Below are positions 34,240 through 42,790 of a stretch of DNA of 64,000 bases, piece after piece; positions within the stretch are counted from its first letter, which is position 1, and the number at the start of each line of letters is the position of its first letter. Under the pieces are notes generated by a model that was not told the DNA's origin, ran no database searches, and saw nothing but the letters and a program-made list of their open reading frames with translations. The stretch spans positions 62,001 through 126,000 of the forward strand of contig NZ_CP034184.1 in assembly GCF_003860465.1 (NCBI RefSeq), written 5' to 3'. Position numbers and translations under genes: made by a program. The stretch is from Deinococcus psychrotolerans (GTDB lineage: Bacteria > Deinococcota > Deinococci > Deinococcales > Deinococcaceae).

Positions 34240-35538
34240 ATGATGTATACCTCTATTCATCACCTGCAAGCCGAAATGCAAGCTCGCCTTTGCGACCGAC
34301 CTGATCTTGCCCAGACCTTCGCTCACTGCTTTCCCAATACGTTGGAAACCACGGTTCGCCTGCTGGATGACGGCACCAGTTTCGTGTTTACGGGTGATAT
34401 CCCGGCCATGTGGCTACGAGATTCCTCAGCACAAGTCAGCCCTTACCTGCCCTTAGCGGCCAATGATGCGGGGCTGCGCCGCTTGATTTCTGGGTTGATT
34501 GAACGGCAAGCGAGATATTTGCTGATTGACCCCTATGCTAACGCCTTTAATGCCGAGCCGGACGGCAGTGGTCACTCAGGCGACCGCCCCCGGAAGGGAG
34601 CGTGGGTGTGGGAACGGAAGTTTGAACTGGATTCCCTGTGTTATCCAGTGTCGCTGCTGTACCGCTATTGGCAGACTACCAATGATGAAACAATTTTCAC
34701 TACAGCAGTGCGGAAGATGCTCCACGTGGTGGTACAGGTCATGCGTACCGAACAGCGTCACCTTGAGGAGTCCTCCTACACCTTTGAGCGCCCTGATCCC
34801 CTCTTGCCAAGCGACACCCTAGTGAATAGCGGACGCGGCACACCAGTCACTTATACTGGGATGGTGTGGTCAGGCTTTCGCCCCAGTGACGATGCCTGTA
34901 CGTACGGCTACCTGATTCCAGCCAATATGTTTGCAGTGGTAGTGCTGGGCCAATTGACAGAGATGGCGCGGGCTGTCCTAGGGGACGCTGCCTTGGCAGA
35001 ATCTGCCGCAGCGCTCCGTGATGAAATAGAACAGGGCATCCAAACGTACGGTGTCATCCAGCATCCTGCGTATGGCCAAATTTACGCCTATGAAACGGAT
35101 GGATTCGGCCACCACCTGCTGATGGATGACGCCAATGTACCGAGCCTGCTCTCTATTCCGTACCTGGGTTACCGCTCAGCAGATGATCCTCTCTACCGCC
35201 GCACCCGGCAATTTATTCTCAGCGCAGACAATCCTTATTATTTTTCGGGCCGACATGCAGCAGGAGTAGGCAGTCCACATACACCGGGCGGACTGATCTG
35301 GCCAATTGCGTTGTCCATGCAGGGACTTACCTCGACCGAGCCTGACGAGCGACACCGCTTATTAGCCACCTTGACCGCGACTACAGCTGGTACACACTAC
35401 ATGCACGAAAGCTTTCATCCCGACTATCCGACCCATTTCACCCGACCTTGGTTCGCGTGGGCCAACAGCTTGTTTGCAGAGTTTGTGCTGGCGACTCAAG
35501 GATCATTCGCCCAAATCGGGCTGAAGACCTCTGGATAA
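34240..35538 (+). CDS. GH125 exo-alpha-1,6-mannosidase
   Basis: 432 residues from ATG 34240 (GAGGAG upstream). Matches GH125 (former DUF1237): FTGDIPAMWLRDSSAQVSPY, VWERKFELDSLCYP, WSGFRPSDDACTYGYLIPAN with the likely general acid Asp at 217/218, and MHESFHPDYPTHFTRPWFAW with the likely base Glu 390. These positions agree with the D220/E393 pair I recall for the clostridial enzyme. No signal peptide. It would remove terminal mannose from alpha-1,6-linked oligosaccharides inside the cell, completing the pathway begun by GH76 enzymes. Confidence 0.92.
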   Translation: MMYTSIHHLQAEMQARLCDRPDLAQTFAHCFPNTLETTVRLLDDGTSFVFTGDIPAMWLRDSSAQVSPYLPLAANDAGLRRLISGLIERQARYLLIDPYANAFNAEPDGSGHSGDRPRKGAWVWERKFELDSLCYPVSLLYRYWQTTNDETIFTTAVRKMLHVVVQVMRTEQRHLEESSYTFERPDPLLPSDTLVNSGRGTPVTYTGMVWSGFRPSDDACTYGYLIPANMFAVVVLGQLTEMARAVLGDAALAESAAALRDEIEQGIQTYGVIQHPAYGQIYAYETDGFGHHLLMDDANVPSLLSIPYLGYRSADDPLYRRTRQFILSADNPYYFSGRHAAGVGSPHTPGGLIWPIALSMQGLTSTEPDERHRLLATLTATTAGTHYMHESFHPDYPTHFTRPWFAWANSLFAEFVLATQGSFAQIGLKTSG

Positions 35539-35747
35539 AGCTCGGTGGTCATCCCGGCCCACCACAGTTTCCTAAGTGTTGTCGCCAATCATCTACCTGG
35601 GATCAGATCTGAAAGAGTCAAGCCCGTTATCAATAAGTGAAGCGTCCAGGCTAAGGGATTTCTCTGTGATGCAGAGTTCAGACCGGCCATAAGCTGAATG
35701 CATCAATCTGACATTCATCAAGTTCCACAGCGTATTGGAGACTGAAG

Positions 35748-36644
35748 ATGACGAACATTCTCTCGCAGTTGCAGAGTTATGGGCAGGTCCTGAGTTCGGC
35801 TCCCCACCGACTGGCCCCACTCCACGCGAGTGATCCATTCAGCCCGATGGATGAACTGCAACGCCACTATCAAGACGCTGGCTACCTGTGGCTCAAGCAA
35901 CTCCTGCCCCGCGATGAGGTCTTCGCGTTCCGCCACCACTTCTTCAGCGCCATGCAGGACACCGGTCTGCTGAAACCCGGCTCTGATCCCGTGGACGGCC
36001 TGTTCTCGGACGAGGAGCAGACACAGCGCTCGCACAAGCGGCTCATGGAACTCGTCCGGACCGCGGCTTACGAAGCGTTTTGTCTTCATCCTAACCTCTA
36101 CCGCTTCATGGACTGCTTTCTCGGTGGCATGTCGTATTTGCACAAGCGAAAAATCATCCGTTTCACCCGCCCGGGAGAGCCGAACGGAACCCCTGCCCAC
36201 TATGACCTGATCTATCTGCGCGGCGGGACCGACCGGGTCGTCACTGCCTGGATTCCCATCGGGGATATTCCGGCTCACATGGGCGGTCTGGTGTATCTGG
36301 AAGGCTCAGACCGAGTGGGTCGCCAGATGGAAGCAGATTTTTCTGCCATGAATGCTGCGCTCTCACCAGAAGAGCGGATCAGCGCCTACAACCGCAACAT
36401 GACAAAAGGTGGCTGGGTCAGTAAGGACCTGCCGGACATGGCCGAGCGCTTTAGCAGCCGCTGGTTGTACGCTGATTACGAATCGGGCGATGTGATGCTC
36501 CACAGCCCCTACATGATTCACGCGGCAACAGCCAACACCGATCCCTGTCGTCTGCGGTTGTCCACCGATATCCGCTATCAGAATGTCAGTGACGAGATTG
36601 ATGCTCGCTGGACTCAGCACTGGACTTTAGATGATATGTTGTGA
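35748..36644 (+). CDS. phytanoyl-CoA dioxygenase (PhyH) family protein
   Basis: 298 residues. Fe(II)/2-oxoglutarate dioxygenase of the PhyH family: iron ligands HYD in GTPAHYDLIY and the second His in SPYMIHAAT, with the 2-oxoglutarate Arg in CRLRLSTDIRYQ. The N-terminal FQ-type segment LQRHYQDAGYLWLKQLLP is also typical. The substrate is unknown. It lies 209 bases after GH125 in the same direction; a link to mannan use is possible but not shown. Confidence 0.87.
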   Translation: MTNILSQLQSYGQVLSSAPHRLAPLHASDPFSPMDELQRHYQDAGYLWLKQLLPRDEVFAFRHHFFSAMQDTGLLKPGSDPVDGLFSDEEQTQRSHKRLMELVRTAAYEAFCLHPNLYRFMDCFLGGMSYLHKRKIIRFTRPGEPNGTPAHYDLIYLRGGTDRVVTAWIPIGDIPAHMGGLVYLEGSDRVGRQMEADFSAMNAALSPEERISAYNRNMTKGGWVSKDLPDMAERFSSRWLYADYESGDVMLHSPYMIHAATANTDPCRLRLSTDIRYQNVSDEIDARWTQHWTLDDML

Positions 36645-36764
36645 CCGATCTTACCAGGGTGTTGTGCAGGAGGAGTTCAGTCTGGTTGACACTGGGGACT
36701 GACATGCCAGCTGGCAAACACGAGCACACTGCCGAGGGCTGACAGCCTGACAAATTTGATGAGA

Positions 36765-36803
36765 AGACGTCTCCGGAATGGGAAAATGCCTTCGGAGACG
36801 TCT
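36765..36803. repeat. perfect 11-bp inverted repeat after PhyH gene
   Basis: AGACGTCTCCG and CGGAGACGTCT pair perfectly around 17 bases. No T-tract follows within ten bases. It lies between the PhyH gene and the IS element; it may terminate transcription or bind a protein. Confidence 0.55.
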
Positions 36804-36849
36804 CCCAACTCTACCAAGCCATCCGACCTTTCCTGGATAGTCTGTTTTG

Positions 36850-38141
36850 CAGTAGTCCGGAAGGTTTCAGGCAGCCTTGACGCCGAGTGAGAGCAGGTCG
36901 GCGAGCAGATCTTCGCATTTCTGCTCTGTCTGCTCCTGCGTCAAGATGCTCAAAATTCTCTCCGCGAAAAACGCGTTGTAGGCGCGGCGTTTCTCGTCTT
37001 CCATGCTGAACACCAGCGGGCTGGCCCGCTGGTGTTTCAACTGACTCAACCGAGTTGCCGAGACCGCCATCAAGGCCATATTCCAGTGGGAATGCAGGGC
37101 TTCTACCTGCCGCGACTGACAGCCGCTGAGCCCAGCAAACTGCTTCGCATCTCGGAACGGGAACTCCATCGAGAACCGCGCACGGTAGAGGGCGATGATC
37201 GTCGCTGCTGTCATGGTGGTGGAGGTGCTGAACAGCACCTCCATCCGGCGTGAGCTTGACCCTGGCCAGACCACGGTGACGACCCGGACCTGACGTTTCA
37301 AACTGACCGAGTAAGCGACCACGGTATACACCATGGACTCGTCCGCCCAGGGGATCGCGTCCCAGCGGGAGAAGTCGCAGAGACTGACCTTGCCATCGTA
37401 CTGCCGAGGTCGACCCGGCTTGCCGGTCCGGGGTCCCGTGAAGAGGTGCTTGAGGTTGGCGTCCTTGCGCATCTTGCCGATGAAGGGCAATTGCCCTTCG
37501 TCCACCACGCGAGCAACGAAGTTCAGTTTGGCGTAGTACGCGTCTCCCACGACCGCCTGGACCTGCTTCTTGAGCTGGTCAGGGAGCTGCGCGATGGTGT
37601 TGAGGGTGACGGTGGCGTAAAAGTCGACCCGGCTCTGACCGACAGGCAGCGTTGCGGGGGTTTGCGTGATGGACAGCGGAATGGGTTGATGGGTGGCAGG
37701 ATCAATCCAGGTGACGCAGGTGCCTTCTAGACCCCGCACCGACTGGCCCTGACACCCGGACCAGTACGAGGCGAGATCAGGGGTGTGATTCCCATACTTC
37801 GGGATGAACACGGCGTCGACGCCCAGAATGCCGCCGCATCTCAGGGTCTGTTGGTCTTGCGCTTGCAAGACCAGCGTGCTGTTCAACTGCACCCACGGCA
37901 CGGGTTTCTGGGCCCATGATCGGTGGGTACGGTCCGAGATCGGACCGTACCGGGCCAGATTGGTGAAGTTGTGCCGCCCCGGAAGGACCAGCCAGAGGGT
38001 CAAGAGCAGCCGAAGGTAGTGCGGCGGAGTCCAGTATGGCTGAGGGCAGCCGCGAGAATCTGGTCGGGAGTCGTTCGTTTGGTGCGCACACACTGACGAG
38101 AACGCCTTCCGTCTCATTTGTCAAAACCTTCCGGACTACTG
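36850..38141 (-). mobile_element. IS4-like insertion sequence, complete
   Basis: 1292 bp bounded by perfect inverted repeats CAGTAGTCCGGAAGGTTT (36850) and AAACCTTCCGGACTACTG (ending 38141). It carries one intact transposase gene on the minus strand. The flanks (TTTTG and TATTG) are not an exact direct repeat. A ~25-base remnant of the same end occurs at 23142, so the family has been active in this replicon. Confidence 0.92.
36867..38117 (-). CDS. IS4-like transposase (DDE)
   Basis: 416 residues filling the element. The probable catalytic residues are in GVDAVFIPKYG (D), VVGDAYYAK (D) and SMEFPFRDAKQFAGL (E, with the Y-(2)-R-(3)-E-(6)-K-like YRARFSMEFPFRDAK pattern of IS4-type enzymes). The frame is unbroken from ATG 38117, directly inside the inverted repeat, so the element may be active. 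Confidence 0.9.
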   Translation of the reverse strand: MRRKAFSSVCAHQTNDSRPDSRGCPQPYWTPPHYLRLLLTLWLVLPGRHNFTNLARYGPISDRTHRSWAQKPVPWVQLNSTLVLQAQDQQTLRCGGILGVDAVFIPKYGNHTPDLASYWSGCQGQSVRGLEGTCVTWIDPATHQPIPLSITQTPATLPVGQSRVDFYATVTLNTIAQLPDQLKKQVQAVVGDAYYAKLNFVARVVDEGQLPFIGKMRKDANLKHLFTGPRTGKPGRPRQYDGKVSLCDFSRWDAIPWADESMVYTVVAYSVSLKRQVRVVTVVWPGSSSRRMEVLFSTSTTMTAATIIALYRARFSMEFPFRDAKQFAGLSGCQSRQVEALHSHWNMALMAVSATRLSQLKHQRASPLVFSMEDEKRRAYNAFFAERILSILTQEQTEQKCEDLLADLLSLGVKAA

Positions 38142-38205
38142 TATTGAGGAATACTGAGCATATGCGGCCAGCGTGCGTCAAAATTCTCGCTCTAAAGGAA
38201 GGACT

Positions 38206-38832
38206 ATGTTGCATCTGATTGAGAAGGGAGAAGGCCGGGTGGCGATTTTTGCGCCCTACACCGAGGATTTTGCTGATCGCGCTCGCAAGATGGGGGCGAA
38301 GTGGAGGGAGGTCACGGGCCTGCGTAAAGCCTGGTGCTTCCCCGAAGGCACCCATGCGGCAGCGGTTGCGGCGGCTGTGGAGGTCTTTGGCGTTGCGCCC
38401 GCTACCACAGACGAGCCACGCTGCATGTCCGTGCGCGTCAAGGTCCACGACGATGCGGGGTGGAGCCAAGCGGCTGCGCCTGCCTTGCTGCTCGGTTACG
38501 AGATCGCCGTGGCACGCGGCAGAGACAGCGGCGCACGCCCCGGTGAGGGCGTCAGCATCCTCACCGGCGAGATCGGCGCTGGTGGTAGCGTTAAACACTG
38601 GACCAGCACCGTCAGTGGCGGTACCGAAATCCTGCTGCGCGACTTCCCCGCCAGCTGGCTGGACGCCCTCCAAGAAGATGAACGCATCGAAGTCCTAGAG
38701 ATCACCCGGACAAGCGACCCGCGTTCGCCCGCTTCGCACCCGATACTGGAACGCGCGGCCATGGTCGTCGAGCTGCTCGAACAGCACGGCTTGACCGCCG
38801 ACGTCAACGCCCTCGCTGCGAGAACAGCCTAA
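38206..38832 (+). CDS. hypothetical plasmid-type protein
   Basis: 208 residues from ATG 38206 (AAGGAAGG upstream). The first ~60 residues read VAIFAPYTEDFADRARKMGA, then KWREVTGLRKAWCFP, a small strand-helix-strand unit like those that recognise nucleic acid or self-assemble in phage/plasmid proteins (A..LGGKW....K.W.FP). The rest has strands and two helices. Soluble, no signal. No family can be named with confidence. Confidence 0.65.
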   Translation: MLHLIEKGEGRVAIFAPYTEDFADRARKMGAKWREVTGLRKAWCFPEGTHAAAVAAAVEVFGVAPATTDEPRCMSVRVKVHDDAGWSQAAAPALLLGYEIAVARGRDSGARPGEGVSILTGEIGAGGSVKHWTSTVSGGTEILLRDFPASWLDALQEDERIEVLEITRTSDPRSPASHPILERAAMVVELLEQHGLTADVNALAARTA

Positions 38833-38912
38833 CGGGAGCGCAGGAAGCTCTGAGCAGTCAACCAGCCTGATAACGTGAGGGTGCTGGATATGGAGCGTGC
38901 TGAGGAGTGCAA

Positions 38913-39335
38913 ATGCGTAGGCCCTTACAGGTTGTATTGATCGACGATAACCCTGCAGAAATCTTGCTCGCAGAGGAAAGCTTTGCCGCCTTTGATCATC
39001 CTACGACCCTCACCGGGTACTTGACTGGGATGAGCGCTATAGAAGCGATGCAGCAACCCGACGCAGTCCTGCCGGATGTGATCCTGCTCGACATCAACAT
39101 GCCCGAGATGACCGGCTTTGAGGTCCTGAACCTGCTGAAAGCCGATGCCAGGCTTCGCCTCATCCCGGTCGTCATGTTGGCCACCTCTGGAGAAGCACAC
39201 GATGTCTCAGCAGCGTATGCCTTATATGCGAGTTCGTACATGATGAAGGTGCCCAGTTTTGCAGCGTTCGTCGAGCAGATGGACGTCTTCATCCGCTACT
39301 GGATGACTGTCCGCGTGGTTCAGCGCTTTCTATGA
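38913..39335 (+). CDS. Rcp-like single-domain response regulator
   Basis: 140 residues from ATG 38913 (GAGGAG upstream). Receiver domain with acidic pair IDDN, phospho-acceptor Asp in VILLDINMPEMTG, Thr/Ser in MLATSGEA and Lys in MMKVPS. The C-terminal YALYASSYMMKVPSFAAFVE.......YW resembles the Rcp proteins that partner with bacterial phytochromes. It has no output domain. Its stop overlaps the start of the LOV-diguanylate cyclase (ATGA 39332), implying coupled synthesis; its kinase is not in the window, although a phytochrome-kinase-like fragment lies at 50452. Confidence 0.88.
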   Translation: MRRPLQVVLIDDNPAEILLAEESFAAFDHPTTLTGYLTGMSAIEAMQQPDAVLPDVILLDINMPEMTGFEVLNLLKADARLRLIPVVMLATSGEAHDVSAAYALYASSYMMKVPSFAAFVEQMDVFIRYWMTVRVVQRFL

Positions 39336-40264
39336 AGCCTGCGCTTCCATCCATTCCGTACACGGCTTACCTTGATCCCAAGGACGAAACGTCCTGGCTG
39401 CGCTTGCTTGCCTTTGCGCTGGACAGTGCCACCAACGGCATCGTGATCTCCTTGAACACCCCGGAGTTGCCCATCGTGTACTGCAACGCCGCCTTCAGGC
39501 AGCTTACGGGCTACTCGAACGAGGAGATCCTCGGTCACAACTGCCGCTTCCTCCAAGGCGAAGACACCGATCCCAAAGCAAGGGCGCAGATGCGCACGGC
39601 GTTCGCCGCAGGCGAGCCCGTTGACCTCGTCATCCTGAACTATAAGAAAGACGGCACGCCGTTCTGGAATGCGCTCAACATCGGCCCCCTGCGGCACGAG
39701 GAAGGCCAGGTCACGCACTTCATCGGTGTTCAAACCGACGTGACTGAGCGCGTTCAAACGCAACGTCAACTTGAAGCCCAAGTCCTGACCGACGCGCTGA
39801 CCGGCTTACCGAACCGGGCGCACTTTATGCGCGAACTTGAACGCGCGGCAACTGACCCAGTTGCCCAGGGAAAGTTCGCGGTGGGGTTCATCGATCTCGA
39901 CGGCTTCAAGAACATCAACGACACCCTCGGCCACGATGCGGGCGACGCGCTTCTGATCCAGGTCGGCCAGCGACTCAAGCGCGCGGTGCGCGGCATGGAC
40001 ATTGTGGCCCGCCTGGCAGGGGACGAATTTGTGATGCTGCTGCCGGGCGTCGAGAGTGACGAAGCACTCGCGATTGTGGCCCAGCGGGCACTGGAGGTCT
40101 TTCAGTCCGCTTACGCCTTGCAGGGCGGGCCAGTCTTAATGGGGGCCAGCCTGGGATTTGTGCGGCATACACCGGATGAGACGTCCACAGCGCTGCTGGC
40201 GCGAGCGGACCAATTGATGTACAACGCCAAACGAGGTGGTAAGAACAAGGTGGTCATCGACTGA
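39332..40264 (+). CDS. LOV-domain diguanylate cyclase (blue-light GGDEF protein)
   Basis: 310 residues. Residues ~30-140 form a PAS/LOV domain with the flavin-adduct motif GHNCRFLQGEDTDP (Cys71), followed by the strands NYKKDGTPFWNALNIGP and FIGVQTDVTER. A linker helix joins a GGDEF domain (DALTGLPNRAHFMREL; IDLDGFKNINDTLGHDAGD). The active-site loop reads AGDEF (229-233) instead of GGDEF, a variant that is still active in some cyclases, and an RxxD inhibitory site (RGMD, 220-223) lies five residues before. It should make c-di-GMP in response to blue light. A terminator follows at 40290. Confidence 0.92.
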   Translation: MKPALPSIPYTAYLDPKDETSWLRLLAFALDSATNGIVISLNTPELPIVYCNAAFRQLTGYSNEEILGHNCRFLQGEDTDPKARAQMRTAFAAGEPVDLVILNYKKDGTPFWNALNIGPLRHEEGQVTHFIGVQTDVTERVQTQRQLEAQVLTDALTGLPNRAHFMRELERAATDPVAQGKFAVGFIDLDGFKNINDTLGHDAGDALLIQVGQRLKRAVRGMDIVARLAGDEFVMLLPGVESDEALAIVAQRALEVFQSAYALQGGPVLMGASLGFVRHTPDETSTALLARADQLMYNAKRGGKNKVVID

Positions 40265-40289
40265 AGCAGGGCTGAGTCGCCACTTCAGC

Positions 40290-40319
40290 AAAACCCCCGC
40301 TGTCTTGGGTGGGGGTTTT
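40290..40319 (+). terminator. terminator after LOV-GGDEF gene
   Basis: AAAACCCCC and GGGGGTTTT pair around a 12-base loop, 26 bases after the LOV-diguanylate cyclase stop; A-run and T-run flank the stem, so it can act in both directions and also ends the minus-strand gene 40333-40590. Confidence 0.8.
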
Positions 40320-40332
40320 CTGAATATTGCCT

Positions 40333-40590
40333 CTAAATATTCCCCTGGACGTTGACCATGACTTCTTTGATTTCGCCGCCTTCCCAGAATACGTACTGTG
40401 CCCGCCTTGGCTGTCGCACCAGTTCACCTTGCAGCTCGAACGGCTGGTGACCACCCACCGCGAAGACCGGAACGAAGCGGAATCGGTCCTCCCCAAGTTC
40501 CTCAACGCTCCAAAACACGGGGTGGCGCTTGCCATCGATGGTGACGGTAAAGCTGCTGGGGCCATGGGGGCGAAGTTCAATCTGGGACAT
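40333..40590 (-). CDS. small hypothetical protein
   Basis: 85 residues ending at the bidirectional terminator. Predicted mostly beta: SQIELRPHGPSSFTVTIDGK, RHPVFWSVEEL, RFRFVPVFAVG, AQYVFWEGGEIKEV. No signal or membrane segment. The layout suggests a small beta-barrel. Unknown function; the upstream stretch to 40840 has no supported gene. Confidence 0.6.
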   Translation of the reverse strand: MSQIELRPHGPSSFTVTIDGKRHPVFWSVEELGEDRFRFVPVFAVGGHQPFELQGELVRQPRRAQYVFWEGGEIKEVMVNVQGNI

Positions 40591-40845
40591 CCCGCAGTGT
40601 ATCGCCGTAGATCTCGCCGCTCTTGCGTGGGCCGAAGCTCGTTATCGTGGAGACCGGTCCAGCGTTTGGTGAGGGCCAGGAGATCGCCACGGTCCAGGTC
40701 GAGGATCAGAGGCCTCTCTTCGTCTATTCTTTGAGGCATAAGGCCGCTTATGCCAGGGAGATTTTGGGCCTGAAACCCTGTTCTTTTCAAGAGGTGTAAC
40801 AGGCTAAGCAGCCCTTGGTGCTGATGATTACGGGTGAGAAGTCGT

Positions 40846-40874
40846 TTGACATTTGGAACAGGCGAATGCAATAT
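40846..40874 (+). promoter_or_regulatory. promoter of PadR/HAAS pair A, with operator
   Basis: TTGACA, 17 bases, CAATAT. The same spacing and boxes recur before pair B (48690-48718). Immediately downstream, bases 40871-40900 form an imperfect 30-base palindrome (ATAT.G.AAC.C...G.GTT.C.ATAT pattern) overlapping the -10, the likely operator of the PadR protein. Confidence 0.7.
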
Positions 40875-40916
40875 ATAGGAACGCGATAGAGTGTTTCGAC
40901 ATAAGGAGGTCTACCC

Positions 40917-41273
40917 ATGCCCAGTTCATCGCCCGACTCACCCGACGCCAATTTGCTGCGCGGCCACCTCGATCTGATCTTGCTCAGCATCATCCAGGGC
41001 CAACCCAAATACGGTCTGGAGATTAGCAAGCAGGCGCAGGAGCGCACAGACGGCTACTTTGATCTGAAGGTGGGCAGCCTGTACCCAGCACTGCACCGAT
41101 TAGAAAAAGCTGGCTTCGTGCGTAGCGAGTTTCAGACTGCCCCACGTAGTGGCAGCCCAGTGAAGGTCTACACCCTGACTGAGAGTGGCGGTCAGGAGTT
41201 GGAGGCGCGGCGGCGGGAGTTTAAGACGTTCACACAGCAACTCGGCAAGTTGTGGCAACTGGGAGGCATCTAA
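40917..41273 (+). CDS. PadR family regulator (pair A)
   Basis: 118 residues, GGAGG before ATG. PadR winged helix: LLRGHLDLILLSIIQGQPKY, GLEISKQAQERT, then VGSLYPALHRLEKAGFV and a wing with GSPVKVYTLTESG. ATG of the membrane gene directly follows its TAA. About 95% of its residues recur in the pair B regulator (48761). It should repress its own promoter through the palindrome at 40871 and control the coupled membrane protein. Confidence 0.92.
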   Translation: MPSSSPDSPDANLLRGHLDLILLSIIQGQPKYGLEISKQAQERTDGYFDLKVGSLYPALHRLEKAGFVRSEFQTAPRSGSPVKVYTLTESGGQELEARRREFKTFTQQLGKLWQLGGI

Positions 41274-42380
41274 ATGAAACAGACCGAACGGTATTTGAGA
41301 CAGGCCACGCGGGGGCTGTGGGGCCGAGCACGGCGCGATCTGCGAACCGAGTTGCAGGGCCACGTTAATGAGCGCATTCAAGAATTTCGGCTGGGTGGCC
41401 TGAGCCTGGAGGAAGCTGAACGCCAGACCTTGCGCGAACTCGGCACGCCCGAACGGGTTAGTAGCGGGATGCTGGGCGTGTATACCTTCCCCGCGCTGGG
41501 CAAGGCGGGAGCACTGTCACTCCTGCTGGCGACAACGCTAATGACGACGGTGCCGCAAAGCTTGGCACAGGTGAAGGGCATTTACGGCAGTTTCCAAAAT
41601 ACTGGGCCAAACAGTTACTTGGACTTCGAACAGTTGAAGGCAGCCATCGAGAGGGCGGGTGGGGAACTCAAAGGCAAGCCAGACAGCGCTGTTCTCACGG
41701 TGCCAGGTGCGGCGCGTGCCCATTACCCGCTCAACTTGTTCAAATGGTCGGACGCAGTGTTAGTGCAGGGGAACAAGACCTATTTCAATACCGGTCTTCT
41801 TGTCAGGGGCCTCCTCAGTTCTGGTGCAGATTTACGGATCGTAGGTTGGGAAAATCCCACCTTGAGAGCGGGAAAAGCCAATATTCAATTGGAAACCGAC
41901 GATCAGCGTGTCGCCAGAGATCTGTACACCAGGACGTTCAACTGGGATAAGACTTTTAACACCGATGGCATCGCATGGAGCCTTGATTTAAATAAAACCA
42001 TAGAAAAGTCCCTTAATTTCACAGGGCAATTCAAGAAAGGTAATGTGTATGCGCTCGTGCTACCGAAGCTAACCTATTGGACTTCGCAAGGATCGAACAA
42101 CAGTACGCAAGATGGATATATCATCTTGAGCAGCAGCGTCAACCAAGCTCAAACAGGGAGCATTGCGTTTCAAGTGAATGACTTAAAGCAGCCGTTCAAA
42201 CTTTATTCCAGCGTCAGGAATTTTCAAGTCGCACTGGACCCATACCACACCATTGCCACTGCACCTGTCGCTCACTGGGATGCTGCCCACCCCGCCCCCG
42301 CGCTGATTCTCGAACTCAGCGGGCACTTCGGAGACGACGCCTACACGGTGGTCAATCCCAGCGCGGTCCACATTAAGTAG
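41274..42380 (+). CDS. HAAS/permease-prefix-type membrane protein (pair A)
   Basis: 368 residues. Residues 1-70 are a HAAS (DUF1700-like)/permease-prefix helical domain: ERYLRQATRGLWGRARRDLR, EL..HVNERI.EF, EEAERQTLRELGTPERV. One membrane helix (AGALSLLLATTLMTTVP) follows at ~78-95 with a signal-like ending SLAQ. The ~270 remaining residues should be outside and beta-rich; YLDFEQLKAAIERAGGEL then VLTVPGA resembles the start of copper-amine-oxidase-N stalk domains. HAAS domains are usually paired with PadR regulators, as here. Its role may be envelope sensing; this is inference. Paralogues at 47168 and 49117. Confidence 0.8.
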   Translation: MKQTERYLRQATRGLWGRARRDLRTELQGHVNERIQEFRLGGLSLEEAERQTLRELGTPERVSSGMLGVYTFPALGKAGALSLLLATTLMTTVPQSLAQVKGIYGSFQNTGPNSYLDFEQLKAAIERAGGELKGKPDSAVLTVPGAARAHYPLNLFKWSDAVLVQGNKTYFNTGLLVRGLLSSGADLRIVGWENPTLRAGKANIQLETDDQRVARDLYTRTFNWDKTFNTDGIAWSLDLNKTIEKSLNFTGQFKKGNVYALVLPKLTYWTSQGSNNSTQDGYIILSSSVNQAQTGSIAFQVNDLKQPFKLYSSVRNFQVALDPYHTIATAPVAHWDAAHPAPALILELSGHFGDDAYTVVNPSAVHIK

Positions 42381-42510
42381 CCAGCTCAAAGTGCTGATTT
42401 GCTCGTTTCTTAGCCATTCAGCAACATCAGCAGCCACCTGAGCGGCCCAACAGGCACTGGTACTAGCTGAGGCTCCGGGCTGGGCAGTGAGGCATAAAGG
42501 TTCTCGAATG

Positions 42511-42640
42511 GTCGTCCAACAGCACCTCTATCCCAGCTGCGGTCAGTTGCGCATACAGCGTTTCCGCCACCTGCATCTGCTGAGCATGGTGCACATCGAC
42601 CGGCGTCACCATCACCTGATCCTGGGCCGTCGAGTGGACG
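42511..42640 (-). pseudogene. prolyl-tRNA synthetase C-terminal fragment
   Basis: On the minus strand AQDQVMVTPVDVHHAQQMQ, then VAETLYAQLTAAGIEVLLDD, matches the anticodon-binding domain of bacterial ProRS (..AE.LY..L...GIEVLLDDR). The Arg and following GvkF.D..LIG are replaced by the conserved tail of the duplication (frame FENLYASL...). No intact proS surrounds it. The rest of 42381-42790 has no supported gene. Confidence 0.55.
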
Positions 42641-42790
42641 AAAATGCTATCAGCCGATCCTCGAAGAACAATGGAATTTGGCTGGCAGCTCGTTTTTCGT
42701 CCACGCTCATAAAATTTGTCAGGCCCACACTCTCAATGCCCTGGTGCGTGATCAGCCTGCATGGCACGGTCAATTTGCAGCATGAGTCCT

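Larger units (their letters stand above)
40846..42505. repeat. long direct repeat, copy A
   Basis: Promoter, padR, HAAS gene and ~125 bases after it are closely similar to 48690-50350 (copy B), including the 3' words CCAGCTCAAAG and CAGTGAGGCATAAAGGTTCT. The regulator part is most conserved, the ectodomain least. The unit is ~1.66 kb, in direct orientation, starts 7.84 kb apart. No IS ends flank it. Confidence 0.8.
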
